This document shows positions 7,995-16,375 of a stretch of DNA of 18,631 bases, piece after piece. The stretch's first letter is position 1. Each line of letters starts with the position of its first letter. Below the pieces are notes generated by a model. The model saw nothing but the letters and a program-made list of their open reading frames with translations. It had not been told where the DNA came from and searched no databases. This DNA is from DATBFX01 sp036558305 (GTDB lineage Bacteria > Chloroflexota > Chloroflexia > Thermomicrobiales > UBA6265): NCBI GenBank assembly GCA_036558305.1, contig DATBFX010000144.1:1-18631 (forward strand), read 5' to 3'. The position numbers were made by a program, and so were the translations under genes.

Positions 7995-8018
7995 GGACAT
8001 CACGGCGCAAGGATGTCC
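7995..8018. promoter_or_regulatory. Inverted repeat upstream of ackA-xfp
   Basis: GGACATC (7995-8001) and GATGTCC (8012-8018) are perfect reverse complements with a 10-bp spacer. Arm centres are 17 bp apart, so the half-sites could face nearly the same side of the helix as an operator. The remaining bases up to 8213 hold the ackA promoter in some form; none was clearly recognised. Confidence 0.3.
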
Positions 8019-8213
8019 AGGATCGACACCCGCATCGTCGTGCTGCTCGTCGCGGTAGCCGGTTCGCTGGGTCGGCAGTGTCGTCGAAGACGTGCTACCA
8101 CACTCCCCAACGCCTATTCTGTCTGCGGAAAGCGGTGAATTCCCTGTTCATCGGTCGGTGCGATACCCACGACACATCCGAGTCCTCGCACAATCCGGCC
8201 CAGTGGATGGCCC

Positions 8214-9428
8214 ATGGCAGCCGATCCCCGACCACAGATCTTGACCATCAACACCGGTTCCTCTAGCCTCAAGGCAGGCCTGTACGACGCCGATTCCAAT
8301 GAGACGCTGAATCTGAATGCGACCGTCGAGCGCATCGGGCAAACCGGTGCCCGCCTTGGCGTCTACGGGGTTGGCGGGGTGCTTCTTGCCGATGAGGAAC
8401 TCGAGCTGCCGGACCACGGCGCTGCGATGCGCGCGTTGCTGGGCTGGCTCGCCCGCGGCGGCACTGACCGGAGCGTGGCGGCGATCGGGCATCGGGTCGT
8501 TCACGGCGGCCGCGCCTTCGGCGAACCCGTCGCCATCACCGACGCCGTCGTGGCCGAGTTGCGACGGCTCGTACCGCTCGCCCCCAACCATTTGCCCCAG
8601 GCGCTCGACGCCATCGCCGTCGCCACGAACGCCTTCCCCGGCCTCCCCCAGGTTGCCTGCTTCGATACCGCGTTCCACCGGACCCTGCCCCGCGTCGCCC
8701 GGCTCTATCCCCTGCCGCGCCGGTTCGAGGCGGAAGGCGTCGTCCGCTACGGATTCCACGGACTCTCCTACGAATCGGTCATTTCGCAACTGGCGACCGT
8801 CGATCCCGCCGCCGTGTCCGGTCGCCTCGTCATCGCCCACCTCGGCAACGGCGCCAGCATGGTCGCCCTGCGTGGGGGAATCTCCGTCGAAACCACGATG
8901 GGGTTCACCCCGAGCGGTGGGTTGATGATGGGCACCCGCACCGGCGATCTCGACCCCGGTGTCCTGCTCTTCCTCCAACGAGAGCACGGGCTTGGGCCGT
9001 CCGCTCTCGGCGACCTCGTCAACCACGACGGCGGTCTGCGGGGCGTCTCGGGCGGAAGCGGCGACATGCGCGATCTCCTGGCGCGGGAGACGAGCGATCC
9101 CCGCGCCGCCGAGGCGGTCGCCCTCTTTTGCTACCTGGCAAAGAAGGCGATCGGCGGCCTCGCCGCCGTGCTCGGTGGTCTCGATGGGCTCGTCTTTACC
9201 GGCGGCATCGGCGAGCACGCAGCGCCGGTCCGCGAGCGCATCTGCGCGGACCTCCGGTTCCTCGGGGTCCGGCTCGATCCCGCGCGCAATCGGGTCGACG
9301 AGGCGGTCATCTCCGAGGAGGGCGGCCCGACCGTGGTCCGCATCGTGCGGACGGACGAGGACCGGATGATCGCGCGGCACACGGCGCGTCTGCTGCGAGA
9401 AGAAGGAGCGTCGGATGTTCCGCTTTGA
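8214..9428 (+). CDS. ackA: Acetate kinase
   Basis: The 404-residue product interconverts acetyl phosphate plus ADP with acetate plus ATP in the cytoplasm. Family motifs are in order: NTGSSSLK (13-20), GHRVVHGG (92-99, with Arg94), catalytic Asp151 in DTAFH, YGFHG (179-183), HLGNGAS (209-215), GTRTGDLDPG (240-249, with Arg242) and FTGGIGEH (328-335, with Glu334). Length is normal. The first clear in-frame ATG is at 8214; no strong ribosome binding site precedes it, so the start is supported mainly by alignment with the family N-terminus. It overlaps the phosphoketolase gene by 14 bp. The pair forms the energy-yielding end of the phosphoketolase route: the downstream enzyme makes acetyl phosphate and this kinase recovers ATP. 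No phosphotransacetylase gene lies in the window. Confidence 0.96.
   Translation: MAADPRPQILTINTGSSSLKAGLYDADSNETLNLNATVERIGQTGARLGVYGVGGVLLADEELELPDHGAAMRALLGWLARGGTDRSVAAIGHRVVHGGRAFGEPVAITDAVVAELRRLVPLAPNHLPQALDAIAVATNAFPGLPQVACFDTAFHRTLPRVARLYPLPRRFEAEGVVRYGFHGLSYESVISQLATVDPAAVSGRLVIAHLGNGASMVALRGGISVETTMGFTPSGGLMMGTRTGDLDPGVLLFLQREHGLGPSALGDLVNHDGGLRGVSGGSGDMRDLLARETSDPRAAEAVALFCYLAKKAIGGLAAVLGGLDGLVFTGGIGEHAAPVRERICADLRFLGVRLDPARNRVDEAVISEEGGPTVVRIVRTDEDRMIARHTARLLREEGASDVPL
9403..9408 (+). promoter_or_regulatory. Ribosome binding site of xfp inside the end of ackA
   Basis: AAGGAG lies 6 bp before the xfp ATG at 9415 and within the last codons of ackA. It supports translational coupling of the overlapping pair. 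Confidence 0.7.
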
Positions 9429-11868
9429 TCCCACCGTCTCCAGTGCGGTCACGGCCGATCCCCGCACCCCGCCGGCACCGGCCGAACAGGTCGACGGGCC
9501 TTTGTCGTCCGACCAATTGGCCCTCGTCCACCGCTACTGGCTGGCCGCCAACTACCTGACCGTCGGCCAGATCTACCTGCGGAGCAACCCTCTGCTCCGC
9601 GAACCGCTCCGGCCGGAGCACGTCAAACCGCGTCTGCTCGGCCACTGGGGTACCTCGCCCGGACTCAACCTCGTCTACGTCCACCTCAACCGGCTGATCG
9701 CCGAACGCGACGTCGACGCCATCTACCTGGCCGGTCCCGGTCACGGCGGTCCCGCCCTCCTCGCCAACGTCTACCTGGAGGGGACCTATTCGGAGATCTA
9801 CCCGGACATCTCGCGGGATGCGGAGGGGATGGGACTGCTCCTCCGCCGGTTTTCCACACCCGGCGGTGTGCCGAGCCACGTCAGCGTCCCCACCCCCGGT
9901 TCCATCCACGAGGGCGGCGAACTCGGCTACGTTCTTGCCCACGCCTTCGGGGCCGCGTTCGACAACCCGGACCTGCTCGTGGTCGCCGTGGTCGGCGACG
10001 GCGAAGCCGAAACGGGCCCCCTGGCCGGTTCCTGGAAGGGCACCAGTTTCCTCAACCCCGCCCGCGACGGCGCCGTCCTGCCGGTCCTCCACCTCAACGG
10101 CTACAAGATCGCCAGTCCGACCGTCCTCGGCCGTTCGTCGGACGCCGAGATCGGCGAGTTCCTCGCCGGTCAGGGCTACGACGCCCGCTTCGTCGAGGGC
10201 GACGATCCCCCGCGCGTCCACCAGGCGTTCGCCGCTGCGCTCGATGCCGCCTACGCCGCGATCCGCGCCATCCAGACCGACGCGCGCGCCAACGGTGTCT
10301 CCGCGCGCCCGCGCTGGCCGGCGATCGTGCTGCGGACACCGAAGGGGTGGACCGGTCCCGACGTCGTCGACGGCGAACCCGTCGAGGGCACCTTCCGCTC
10401 GCACCAGGTTCCGCTCGCCAGGGTCCGCACCGATCCGGCGCAACTGGCCGCCCTCGAATCGTGGCTGCGGGGCTACCGGCCGGAGGAGCAATTCGACGCG
10501 GCCGGCGCGTTGAAGCCGGAACTGGCAGCCCTGGCACCGCACGGGGAACGACGGATGGGCGCCAATCCGCACGCCAACGGCGGCACGTTGCTCGTCGATC
10601 TCGACGTGCCCGATTTCCGCGACTATGGCGTCGAGGTGCCTCGACCCGGAGCGATCGAGGCCGAGAACACGCGTCCGCTGGGGAAGATGCTCCGCGACGT
10701 CTTCGTGCGAAACCGCGCGCAAGCCAACTTCCGCATCTTCTGCCCCGACGAACTCGCCTCGAACCGGCTCGACGACGTCCTCGCGACCGAGAACCGCTGC
10801 TTCGTCGGTCCCATCCTCGACGTCGACAGCCACCTGGCACCGGACGGGCGGGTGATGGAGGTGTTGAGCGAGCACCTCTGCGAAGGCTGGCTCGAAGGCT
10901 ACAGCCTGACCGGTCGCCACGGTCTCTACGTCACTTACGAGGCCTTCGCGATGGTCTCGGCCTCGATGACGGTCCAGCACACCAAGTGGCTGCAAGAGGC
11001 GCTGGCGCTGCCCTGGCGCGAGCCGGTCGCCTCGCTCAACGTCCTCCTGACCTCCACCTGCTGGCGCAACGACCACAACGGGTTCAGCCACCAGGGACCG
11101 GGCCTGATCGACGTCATGCTCTCCAAACGCGGCACCGTGGCCCGCATCTACCTGCCGCCGGATGCCAACTGCCTGCTCTCGGTCGCCGACCACTGCCTGC
11201 GCAGCCGCAACTACGTCAACCTGATCGTGATCGACAAGCAACCGCACCTCCAATACCTCGGTGTCGTGGACGCGGCCGACCACTGCGCGCGTGGCGCCAC
11301 GATTTGGGGTTGGGCGGGCAACGAGGCCGGGGTCGAACCCGATGTCGTCCTCGCCGCCGCCGGGGACGTACCGACGATGGAGACGCTGGCGGCGGCGCAA
11401 TGGCTGCGCCAACGGATTCCCGAGCTCAAGATACGGGTCGTCAACGTGGTCGATCTGATGACCCTTTTCCCGCCCGCGTACCACCCGCACGGGATGAGCG
11501 AAACGCGCTTCGTCGAACTCTTCACCGCCGACAAACCGGTCGTCTTCGCTTTCCACGGCTACCAGCGCGCCATCCACGAGATCGTCCACGGCCGGGTCAA
11601 CGCCCAGCGCTTCCACGTCCGCGGCTTCACCGAGCAGGGGACGACGACGACCCCGTTCGACATGCTCGTCCTCAACGGCATGAGCCGCTACCACCTGGCG
11701 GCCGAGGCGCTCAACCGCGCCACCCGCATCCGCCCCCAGGTCCCCGCCCTCGTTGCCGAGTTGGAGCACCACATCGCCCGGGCCGTCGCCTACACCCGCG
11801 AGCACCTCGAAGACCCGCCGGAAATCCAGGACTGGGGCTGGCGGTCCGATCTGACCCAAGCACCGTAG
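9415..11868 (+). CDS. xfp: Xylulose-5-phosphate/fructose-6-phosphate phosphoketolase
   Basis: The 817-residue thiamine diphosphate enzyme cleaves xylulose-5-P (and often fructose-6-P) with phosphate to give acetyl phosphate plus glyceraldehyde-3-P or erythrose-4-P. Family signatures are GHWGTSPGLN (76-85), YLAGPGHGGPA (104-114), FSTPGGVPSH (146-155), SIHEGGELGY (163-172) and the cofactor motif starting GDGEAETGPLAGSWKGTSF (194-212), closing with HLNGYKI (226-232). Length is normal for the family. The start has AAGGAG 6 bp upstream and lies inside the ackA reading frame, so both proteins are probably made in step. With acetate kinase it gives a short route from sugar phosphates to acetate and ATP. 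Dual or single substrate specificity cannot be told from the sequence alone. Confidence 0.96.
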   Translation: MFRFDPTVSSAVTADPRTPPAPAEQVDGPLSSDQLALVHRYWLAANYLTVGQIYLRSNPLLREPLRPEHVKPRLLGHWGTSPGLNLVYVHLNRLIAERDVDAIYLAGPGHGGPALLANVYLEGTYSEIYPDISRDAEGMGLLLRRFSTPGGVPSHVSVPTPGSIHEGGELGYVLAHAFGAAFDNPDLLVVAVVGDGEAETGPLAGSWKGTSFLNPARDGAVLPVLHLNGYKIASPTVLGRSSDAEIGEFLAGQGYDARFVEGDDPPRVHQAFAAALDAAYAAIRAIQTDARANGVSARPRWPAIVLRTPKGWTGPDVVDGEPVEGTFRSHQVPLARVRTDPAQLAALESWLRGYRPEEQFDAAGALKPELAALAPHGERRMGANPHANGGTLLVDLDVPDFRDYGVEVPRPGAIEAENTRPLGKMLRDVFVRNRAQANFRIFCPDELASNRLDDVLATENRCFVGPILDVDSHLAPDGRVMEVLSEHLCEGWLEGYSLTGRHGLYVTYEAFAMVSASMTVQHTKWLQEALALPWREPVASLNVLLTSTCWRNDHNGFSHQGPGLIDVMLSKRGTVARIYLPPDANCLLSVADHCLRSRNYVNLIVIDKQPHLQYLGVVDAADHCARGATIWGWAGNEAGVEPDVVLAAAGDVPTMETLAAAQWLRQRIPELKIRVVNVVDLMTLFPPAYHPHGMSETRFVELFTADKPVVFAFHGYQRAIHEIVHGRVNAQRFHVRGFTEQGTTTTPFDMLVLNGMSRYHLAAEALNRATRIRPQVPALVAELEHHIARAVAYTREHLEDPPEIQDWGWRSDLTQAP

Positions 11869-11912
11869 CAGCCGCGCGCACGACCTTGAATGGTCATGCC
11901 GGGAGTGCCGAG

Positions 11913-12005
11913 ATGCCGTTCACGTCTTTGCAACAGCCATTGGCGGCGCGCTGTCGACTGTGCAACGCGCGAACCGGCAAAATGTCGGTGGAGGTGACAG
12001 GATGA
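11913..12005 (+). CDS. Possible 30-residue small ORF with CxxC, coupled to the flavodoxin-like gene
   Basis: An ATG at 11913, preceded 7 bp upstream by GGGAG (11901-11905), opens a 30-residue frame that includes a CRLC motif near its middle. Its TGA overlaps the ATG of the flavodoxin-like gene in an ATGA junction (12002-12005), which is typical of coupled translation. It could be a small metal- or redox-binding peptide or a regulatory leader peptide. Against this, the reading frame is open far upstream by chance in this GC-rich sequence, no family is recognised, and the product is very short. Treat as tentative. Confidence 0.3.
   Translation: MPFTSLQQPLAARCRLCNARTGKMSVEVTG
11990..11997 (+). 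promoter_or_regulatory. Near-perfect ribosome binding site fixing the flavodoxin-like start
   Basis: GGAGGTGA lies 4 bp before the ATG at 12002. It chooses this start over an in-frame upstream ATG at 11960 that would add 14 residues ahead of the flavodoxin fold. Confidence 0.75.
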
Positions 12006-12556
12006 ACATGCTCGTCGTCGTCGCCAGCAAACACGGCAGCACCAAGGACATCGGCGAGACCATCGCCGGGGAATTGCGATCGATGGGGATCACGGCCGAC
12101 GTCCTCGCTCTGCCCGGTGCGCCCGACCTCGCACAAGTCGACGCGATCGTCCTCGGCAGCGCCGTCTACATGGGGCGCTGGCTGCCGGCGGCGGTCGACT
12201 TCGTGAAGAAGCACCGGGAGGAGCTCCGTGCAGTGCCCGTCTGGCTCTTCAGCAGCGGCCCCCTCGGCGCCGATCGACCGGTGCCACCGGGCGATCCCCA
12301 GGACCTGGACGAACTGATGGCGGCGACGCGCGCCCGCGGACACCGCCTCTTCTCCGGCCGTCTCGACGGCGCGGACCTCGGCTTGGGCGAGCGCCTGATC
12401 GCCAGGATCGTGCATGCTCCAAGCGGCGACTTTCGCGATTGGGACGCCATCCGCACCTGGGCCCGCGAGATCGGCTCGGCGCTCCTCGCCGCATCTCCCG
12501 ATCGCCAGGGGGCGGCGACGTCGACCGGCGAACCGCAACCAATGGAGACGCCGTGA
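12002..12556 (+). CDS. Flavodoxin-domain protein
   Basis: The 184-residue product begins directly with a flavodoxin fold: MNMLVVVASKHGSTKDIGET has the first strand and the FMN phosphate loop (SKHGST, 9-14). AIVLGSAVYMGRW (about 48-60) is the second FMN-contact region, and VWLFSSGP follows (about 80-87). This pattern is that of the protoporphyrinogen-oxidase (HemG)-like flavodoxin family, and most such proteins in bacteria outside the enterics have no proven substrate. Residues after about 165 form a polar Ala/Pro-rich tail. The stop overlaps the GTG of the membrane protein gene by 4 bp, and a two-component pair follows. A redox role coupled to that membrane protein is inferred from the gene order. 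Confidence 0.85.
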   Translation: MNMLVVVASKHGSTKDIGETIAGELRSMGITADVLALPGAPDLAQVDAIVLGSAVYMGRWLPAAVDFVKKHREELRAVPVWLFSSGPLGADRPVPPGDPQDLDELMAATRARGHRLFSGRLDGADLGLGERLIARIVHAPSGDFRDWDAIRTWAREIGSALLAASPDRQGAATSTGEPQPMETP

Positions 12557-13464
12557 AACCGCAACGCCTCGCCGGTTTCGGCTCGATCGCGCTCGGGGCC
12601 GGCATCGCCACGGCCGCGGTGCTGGGACCGCTTGCCCTCAAGGCGATCCAGTTCCGGACCTCGGACCGCATCGAAAACCAATTCGTCGGCGGCGAGATCG
12701 TCTCGCTCGCCGTGGTTGCTCCCACCGCGATCGCCGCCGGGGTCCTTTGGTTGCGGGGACACCGGTTGGCCCCGGCGCTCGCCCTTGGCCCGTCCCTCTA
12801 CGCGGTCTACACCTACACGACGGCGGTGATCGGACAGGAGTACGGCCGCTACCCCGGCAACGTCGAGAAGTTCTTCCCGCTCTATGCCGGACTCGTCGCC
12901 GGCGGCGCGGCGATTGCCGCCTGTTCCTGGGCCCGGTTGGACGAGATCGATCTGCCGATGCCGTCGGACCGTCTGAGACGCGGAGTGGCCGGCATCTTCC
13001 TCGGTCTCGGCTCGTTCTTCGCGCTCGCCTGGACGGCGCAGATCCGGCTCGTCGTCACCGGTCATCCGGCCGCCGAGTATCGCGAGGGGCCGTCCGCGTT
13101 CTGGATCGTCAAACTCCTCGATTTCGGCTTCGTCATCCCCGCCCTGATCGCGACCGCGATCGGACTCTTCCGCCGGCGGCCGGTCGCGCTCCAGGCCGCC
13201 TATGGTTTGGCGGCCTTCGCCACCTGCCTGGCGGGTTCGATCGCCGGCATGGCGGTTGCCATGGTGGTGAAGGACGACCCCTCGGCACAACCGGTGATGG
13301 TGGCGGTTGCCCTTCTCGCGACGGCAGGCCTGGCCGCGATCACCGTCCGGCTCCTGGCGCCGCTGGCACGCCGGCAGCCGGTCGGTCTGCTATCCTCGCC
13401 ACCACGCCCGCCCGCGAGACGCTTGGCAGGACGCGATGACCGATCACCACGGCACGCCGGTTGA
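12553..13464 (+). CDS. Eight-helix integral membrane protein of unknown function
   Basis: I do not recognise the family. The 303-residue product has about eight hydrophobic segments (10-30, 47-67, 72-94, 107-124, 143-163, 183-206, 212-237, 247-270) and a basic, Pro/Arg-rich tail. The loop between the third and fourth helices holds IGQEYGRYPGNVEKF (93-107), which could be a functional site. The start is a GTG at 12553 that overlaps the flavodoxin-like stop, with GGAG at 12544-12547. Its 3' end overlaps the histidine kinase start by 29 bp. Because the kinase has no membrane segment, this protein may serve as its membrane sensor or partner, or be the regulated output. Both ideas rest only on gene order. 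Confidence 0.75.
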   Translation: MKPQRLAGFGSIALGAGIATAAVLGPLALKAIQFRTSDRIENQFVGGEIVSLAVVAPTAIAAGVLWLRGHRLAPALALGPSLYAVYTYTTAVIGQEYGRYPGNVEKFFPLYAGLVAGGAAIAACSWARLDEIDLPMPSDRLRRGVAGIFLGLGSFFALAWTAQIRLVVTGHPAAEYREGPSAFWIVKLLDFGFVIPALIATAIGLFRRRPVALQAAYGLAAFATCLAGSIAGMAVAMVVKDDPSAQPVMVAVALLATAGLAAITVRLLAPLARRQPVGLLSSPPRPPARRLAGRDDRSPRHAG

Positions 13465-15145
13465 GTCGACCACCGACCCGTCGCCCCGCGACGAGGCGAG
13501 CGCGCGCGAACCGTTGCCGATCGCCGCCTACGAGGCCGCCCTCGCGATCGCGTCGGAAGTCGACCTCCCCGCCGTCTTGCAGCGCCTGGTCGATCTCGCC
13601 CGTCAGGTCGTCCCCGCCCGTTACGCCGCCCTCGGCGTCGCCGACGCGGAGGGCAAGATCGTCGAGTTCATCACCTCCGGTATCAGCGCGGAGGAGCGCG
13701 CGGCGATCGGACCGATCCCGCAGGGTCACGGCATGCTCGGGGAATTGATCAAGACCGGCCGCCCGCTGCTGGTCCCCGACATCGCCGCCGATCCCCGCTC
13801 CGTCGGGTTTCCTCCCCATCACCCGCCGATGCACACGCTGCTCGGCGTGCCCATCCTCCTCGCCGGCCGTCCCCTGGGCAACCTTTACCTGACCGAGCGC
13901 CTCGATTCCCGGCCGTTCGACGAACGCGATCTCGGTACCCTTCAGGTCCTCGCCGCCCACGCCGCCACCACGATCGACCGCGCTCGTCTCTATCGCCAGA
14001 TCGAGGAGGCCCGCCGCCGCGCCGAAGAGCAACGCGACCAACTCCGTACAATCCTCGACAACCTCCCAGTCGGTGTCCTCATCCGGTCCAACCCGAACGC
14101 CGCGATCGAGCTCGCCAACGCCTCCGCCGTGCGGATGGTGTTCGGTCCGACGGCCCCCGCCGGTGCCCTGCCCGCGTTCGGCCGCGACTTCCACCTCCTC
14201 CACGCCGACGGCTCGCCCGTACTGGACGACCAGCAACCGGGCAAACGCGCGCTTCGCGGCGAGACCGTCCGCAACCGCCAGCTCATCCTGGCCGGTTGGG
14301 ACGGGCAACGCCTCCCGATCCTGGTCCAGGCCGCGCCCCTGCGCGACGCGCGCGGGGAGATCACCCGCGCGGTCGTCGTCTTTCAGGACATCGCGCGCCT
14401 GCGCGAGGCCGAGCAACTCAAGGACGACTTCCTCTCCCTGATCTCCCACGAGTTCCGCACGCCGCTGACGGCGATCCACGGCGGCGCCCACCTCCTCGCC
14501 ACCCAGGGCGCGACTCTCGACGAGGAGACGCGGCAGGAACTGCTGGCCGACATCGTGCTCGAAAGCGATCGGCTCGACCGCATGCTCACCAACATGCTGA
14601 GTTTGACGGCGATCCGGGCGGGACGGCTCGAACCGGCGACCGAACCCGTCCTCGTCGAACCGCTGGCGCGCCGCGTCGCCAGGGAGGTCGGCGAGCGCTC
14701 ACCGAACCACGCCTTCGTCGTCGCCGTCGCCGCGGGTTTGCCGCCGGTCGAGGCCGATCCGGATTTGCTGGCGCAGGTCCTGCGCAACCTCTTCGAAAAC
14801 GCGGTCAAGTACTCTCCCGGCGGCGGCGAGATCCGGATTTCCGGTCGCCGCGACGGCGAGCAGGTCGAGATTCGGGTGACCGATCAGGGGAGCGGGATCG
14901 CCGCCGAGCACGTCCCCCACGTCTTCGAACGCTTCCGCCGCCCCGGCGCCGATCCGACCGTCCGCGGCATGGGGCTCGGTCTCTACCTCAGCCGTCACCT
15001 GGTCGAAGCGCAGGGCGGTCGGATCGGCGCCGAGTCGCCCGGTCCCGGTTTGGGGGCAACCTTCTCCGTCGTCTTGCCGATCGCCCGCGGCTGGGACGTC
15101 GCCGATCCCGGCACGCCGGCCATGGCTCTACCAAGGACGCACTGA
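13436..15145 (+). CDS. Soluble GAF-PAS sensor histidine kinase
   Basis: The 569-residue protein has no transmembrane segment. A GAF domain spans about 45-182 (YAALGVADAEGKIVEFITSG at 63-82; LLGVPILLAGRPLGNLYLTE at 135-154), then a short coiled stretch (about 183-205), a PAS-like domain (about 203-320) and the kinase core. The phospho-acceptor is His338 in SHEFRTPLTAI. The ATP-binding part shows the N box (LRNLFENAVKYSP, 449-461), G1 (DQGSGIA, 483-489), the ERF F box (498-500) and G2 (GMGLGLYL, 511-518). The ATG at 13436 was chosen because the GAF follows soon after; an upstream in-frame extension to 13307 lies wholly within the membrane gene and looks basic and non-domain. The GAF could bind a small molecule, haem or a nucleotide, but no ligand residue is diagnostic. 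The response regulator starts 3 bp after the stop and is the likely partner. Confidence 0.93.
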   Translation: MTDHHGTPVESTTDPSPRDEASAREPLPIAAYEAALAIASEVDLPAVLQRLVDLARQVVPARYAALGVADAEGKIVEFITSGISAEERAAIGPIPQGHGMLGELIKTGRPLLVPDIAADPRSVGFPPHHPPMHTLLGVPILLAGRPLGNLYLTERLDSRPFDERDLGTLQVLAAHAATTIDRARLYRQIEEARRRAEEQRDQLRTILDNLPVGVLIRSNPNAAIELANASAVRMVFGPTAPAGALPAFGRDFHLLHADGSPVLDDQQPGKRALRGETVRNRQLILAGWDGQRLPILVQAAPLRDARGEITRAVVVFQDIARLREAEQLKDDFLSLISHEFRTPLTAIHGGAHLLATQGATLDEETRQELLADIVLESDRLDRMLTNMLSLTAIRAGRLEPATEPVLVEPLARRVAREVGERSPNHAFVVAVAAGLPPVEADPDLLAQVLRNLFENAVKYSPGGGEIRISGRRDGEQVEIRVTDQGSGIAAEHVPHVFERFRRPGADPTVRGMGLGLYLSRHLVEAQGGRIGAESPGPGLGATFSVVLPIARGWDVADPGTPAMALPRTH

Positions 15146-15148
15146 GCG

Positions 15149-15850
15149 ATGCGCAAACACCTGATCCTGGTCGTCGACGACGAACCGGCCATCGTCCGCC
15201 TGGTCCGCGCCAAACTCCTGGCCGACGGCTACGCCGTGGCGACGGCCGGGCGCGGCGAAGAGGCGCTCGAGTTCCTCGAAAACGAGCGCCCGGACCTGAT
15301 CGTCCTCGACCTGATGATGCCGGGCATGGACGGATTCGAAACGCTGCGGCGGATACGGACCACGAGCCAGGTGCCCGTCATCCTCCTGACCGCCCGCGCC
15401 GGCGACCACGACAAGCTGCGCGGTCTCGAAGGCGGCGCCGACGATTACGTCACCAAACCCTTCAACCCCGACGAGTTGGCGGCGCGCGTCGCCGCCGTCC
15501 TCCGCCGCACCGCCGGTGCCGCCCAGACCGCCGGTCGTCCCGTCCTCCGCTACCCCGGCGTCGAAATCGACCTCGAACGCCGCCGCGTCCTCGTCGACGG
15601 CGAAGAGGTCCGGCTCAGCCGCACCGAATGGGAACTCCTTACCCAGCTCGCCGCCAACGCCGGCCGCGTCATGCTCCACGCCGAACTGCTCACCCGCATC
15701 TGGGGACCCGAATTCCGCGACGAGTCGCACTACCTGCGGACCTGGGTCAGCCGCCTCCGCGCCAAACTCCAGGCCGACCCCGCGACCCCCGAACTGATCG
15801 CCACCTTCCCCGGTTTGGGGTATCGGATGGAGGCGCCGACGACGGAGTGA
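15149..15850 (+). CDS. OmpR/KdpE-like response regulator
   Basis: The 233-residue product has a receiver domain with the acidic pair Asp10/Asp11, phospho-acceptor Asp54 (LDLMMPGMDG), Thr81 and Lys103 (VTKPF). A winged-helix DNA-binding domain follows from about 133 (LRYPGVEIDLERRRVLVDGE; LSRTEWELLTQLAANAGRV; GPEFRDESHYLRTWVSRLR), ending in FPGLGYRME. The C-terminal half resembles KdpE-type regulators, but no kdpFABC genes are nearby, so the potassium role is not claimed. It is expected to be phosphorylated by the GAF-PAS kinase whose gene ends 3 bp upstream. It may control the flavodoxin-membrane protein operon itself; no obvious direct-repeat site was found to prove this. Confidence 0.94.
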   Translation: MRKHLILVVDDEPAIVRLVRAKLLADGYAVATAGRGEEALEFLENERPDLIVLDLMMPGMDGFETLRRIRTTSQVPVILLTARAGDHDKLRGLEGGADDYVTKPFNPDELAARVAAVLRRTAGAAQTAGRPVLRYPGVEIDLERRRVLVDGEEVRLSRTEWELLTQLAANAGRVMLHAELLTRIWGPEFRDESHYLRTWVSRLRAKLQADPATPELIATFPGLGYRMEAPTTE

Positions 15851-15899
15851 GGCGAACCAACGGATCTTCCCTCCTCATGTCTGCCTGCGCAGTCTGTCA

Positions 15900-15928
15900 T
15901 TGACGTCGGATCATTGCGGCAGTAGTGT
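15900..15928 (+). promoter_or_regulatory. Candidate promoter of the nucleotidyltransferase-XRE pair
   Basis: TTGACG (15900-15905) and TAGTGT (15923-15928) are separated by 17 bp. The -35 box matches consensus well and the -10 box poorly. A start about 7 bp further would coincide with the ATG at 15935, so the transcript could be leaderless, which agrees with the lack of a ribosome binding site there. Confidence 0.3.
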
Positions 15929-15934
15929 TTGGCC

Positions 15935-16375
15935 ATGATCCCTCCCTTCGAGCCCGATGGGAACTTGCCACCGGGTATCCATGGGGCAACATGGGAGGAG
16001 GTCGCGGCACGGTTCGGCACAACCGAGCATCGACGCCGCCTGTTGGCCGGTCTCGCTTTGGCCATCGCCGACCTCCGCATCGCACGATGTCGCGCCGTGT
16101 ACGTGGACGGAAGCTTCGTCACGGGCAAGACGAGTCCGAACGACTTCGACGCCTGTTGGGACCGGCGCGGCGTCGATCGCCACCTCTTGAACCCCGTGCT
16201 TCTGACGTTCGATCGCCGGCGGGTAACGCAGAAGTCGAGGTACGGCGGCGAGTTGTTCCCCGCCGACGCGATAGCCGATGACTACGGAACGCGCTTTCTG
16301 GACTTCTTGCAGTTTGACCATCGTGCCGGGCGCCCGAAGGGAATCATCGCCATCGATCTGGAGAATCGTCCATGA
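15935..16375 (+). CDS. Nucleotidyltransferase-fold protein, probable toxin-like partner (DUF6932-like)
   Basis: The 146-residue product has the short nucleotidyltransferase signature: VYVDGSFVTGKTSPNDFDAC (56-75), with Gly59-Ser60 and the acidic pair Asp70 and Asp72 spaced as in minimal polymerase-beta-like enzymes. A conserved-looking end, GRPKGIIAIDL (132-142), follows a segment rich in Asp and Tyr. It resembles the small family annotated as DUF6932 nucleotidyltransferases; I am not certain of the number. The ATG at 15935 is preferred over a TTG two codons earlier. Its stop overlaps the start of the XRE-type gene by 4 bp (ATGA). Such an overlap with a helix-turn-helix gene suggests a toxin-antitoxin or defence pair in which this protein adds a nucleotide to RNA or protein. 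That activity is inference from fold and context. Confidence 0.7.
   Translation: MIPPFEPDGNLPPGIHGATWEEVAARFGTTEHRRRLLAGLALAIADLRIARCRAVYVDGSFVTGKTSPNDFDACWDRRGVDRHLLNPVLLTFDRRRVTQKSRYGGELFPADAIADDYGTRFLDFLQFDHRAGRPKGIIAIDLENRP

Noticed and set aside
5440..8010. An 856-residue minus-strand open frame across nirK and the DoxX-family gene.
   Set aside because: It runs through two well-supported genes and an intergenic hairpin and shows no family pattern.
8013..8138. A 41-residue frame beginning with a hydrophobic stretch (RIVVLLVAVAGSLG) between the DoxX-family gene and ackA.
   Set aside because: It has no usable ribosome binding site, turns into an Arg-rich tail and overlaps a likely promoter region. 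It might be a remnant of a signal-peptide gene, but the evidence is thin.
9307..11859. An 850-residue minus-strand open frame antisense to phosphoketolase.
   Set aside because: The opposite strand encodes a phosphoketolase with all its signatures; this is its shadow.
13307..13435. An upstream extension of the histidine kinase.
   Set aside because: The added 43 residues are basic, lie wholly within the membrane protein gene and precede no domain; the ATG at 13436 suits the GAF start better.
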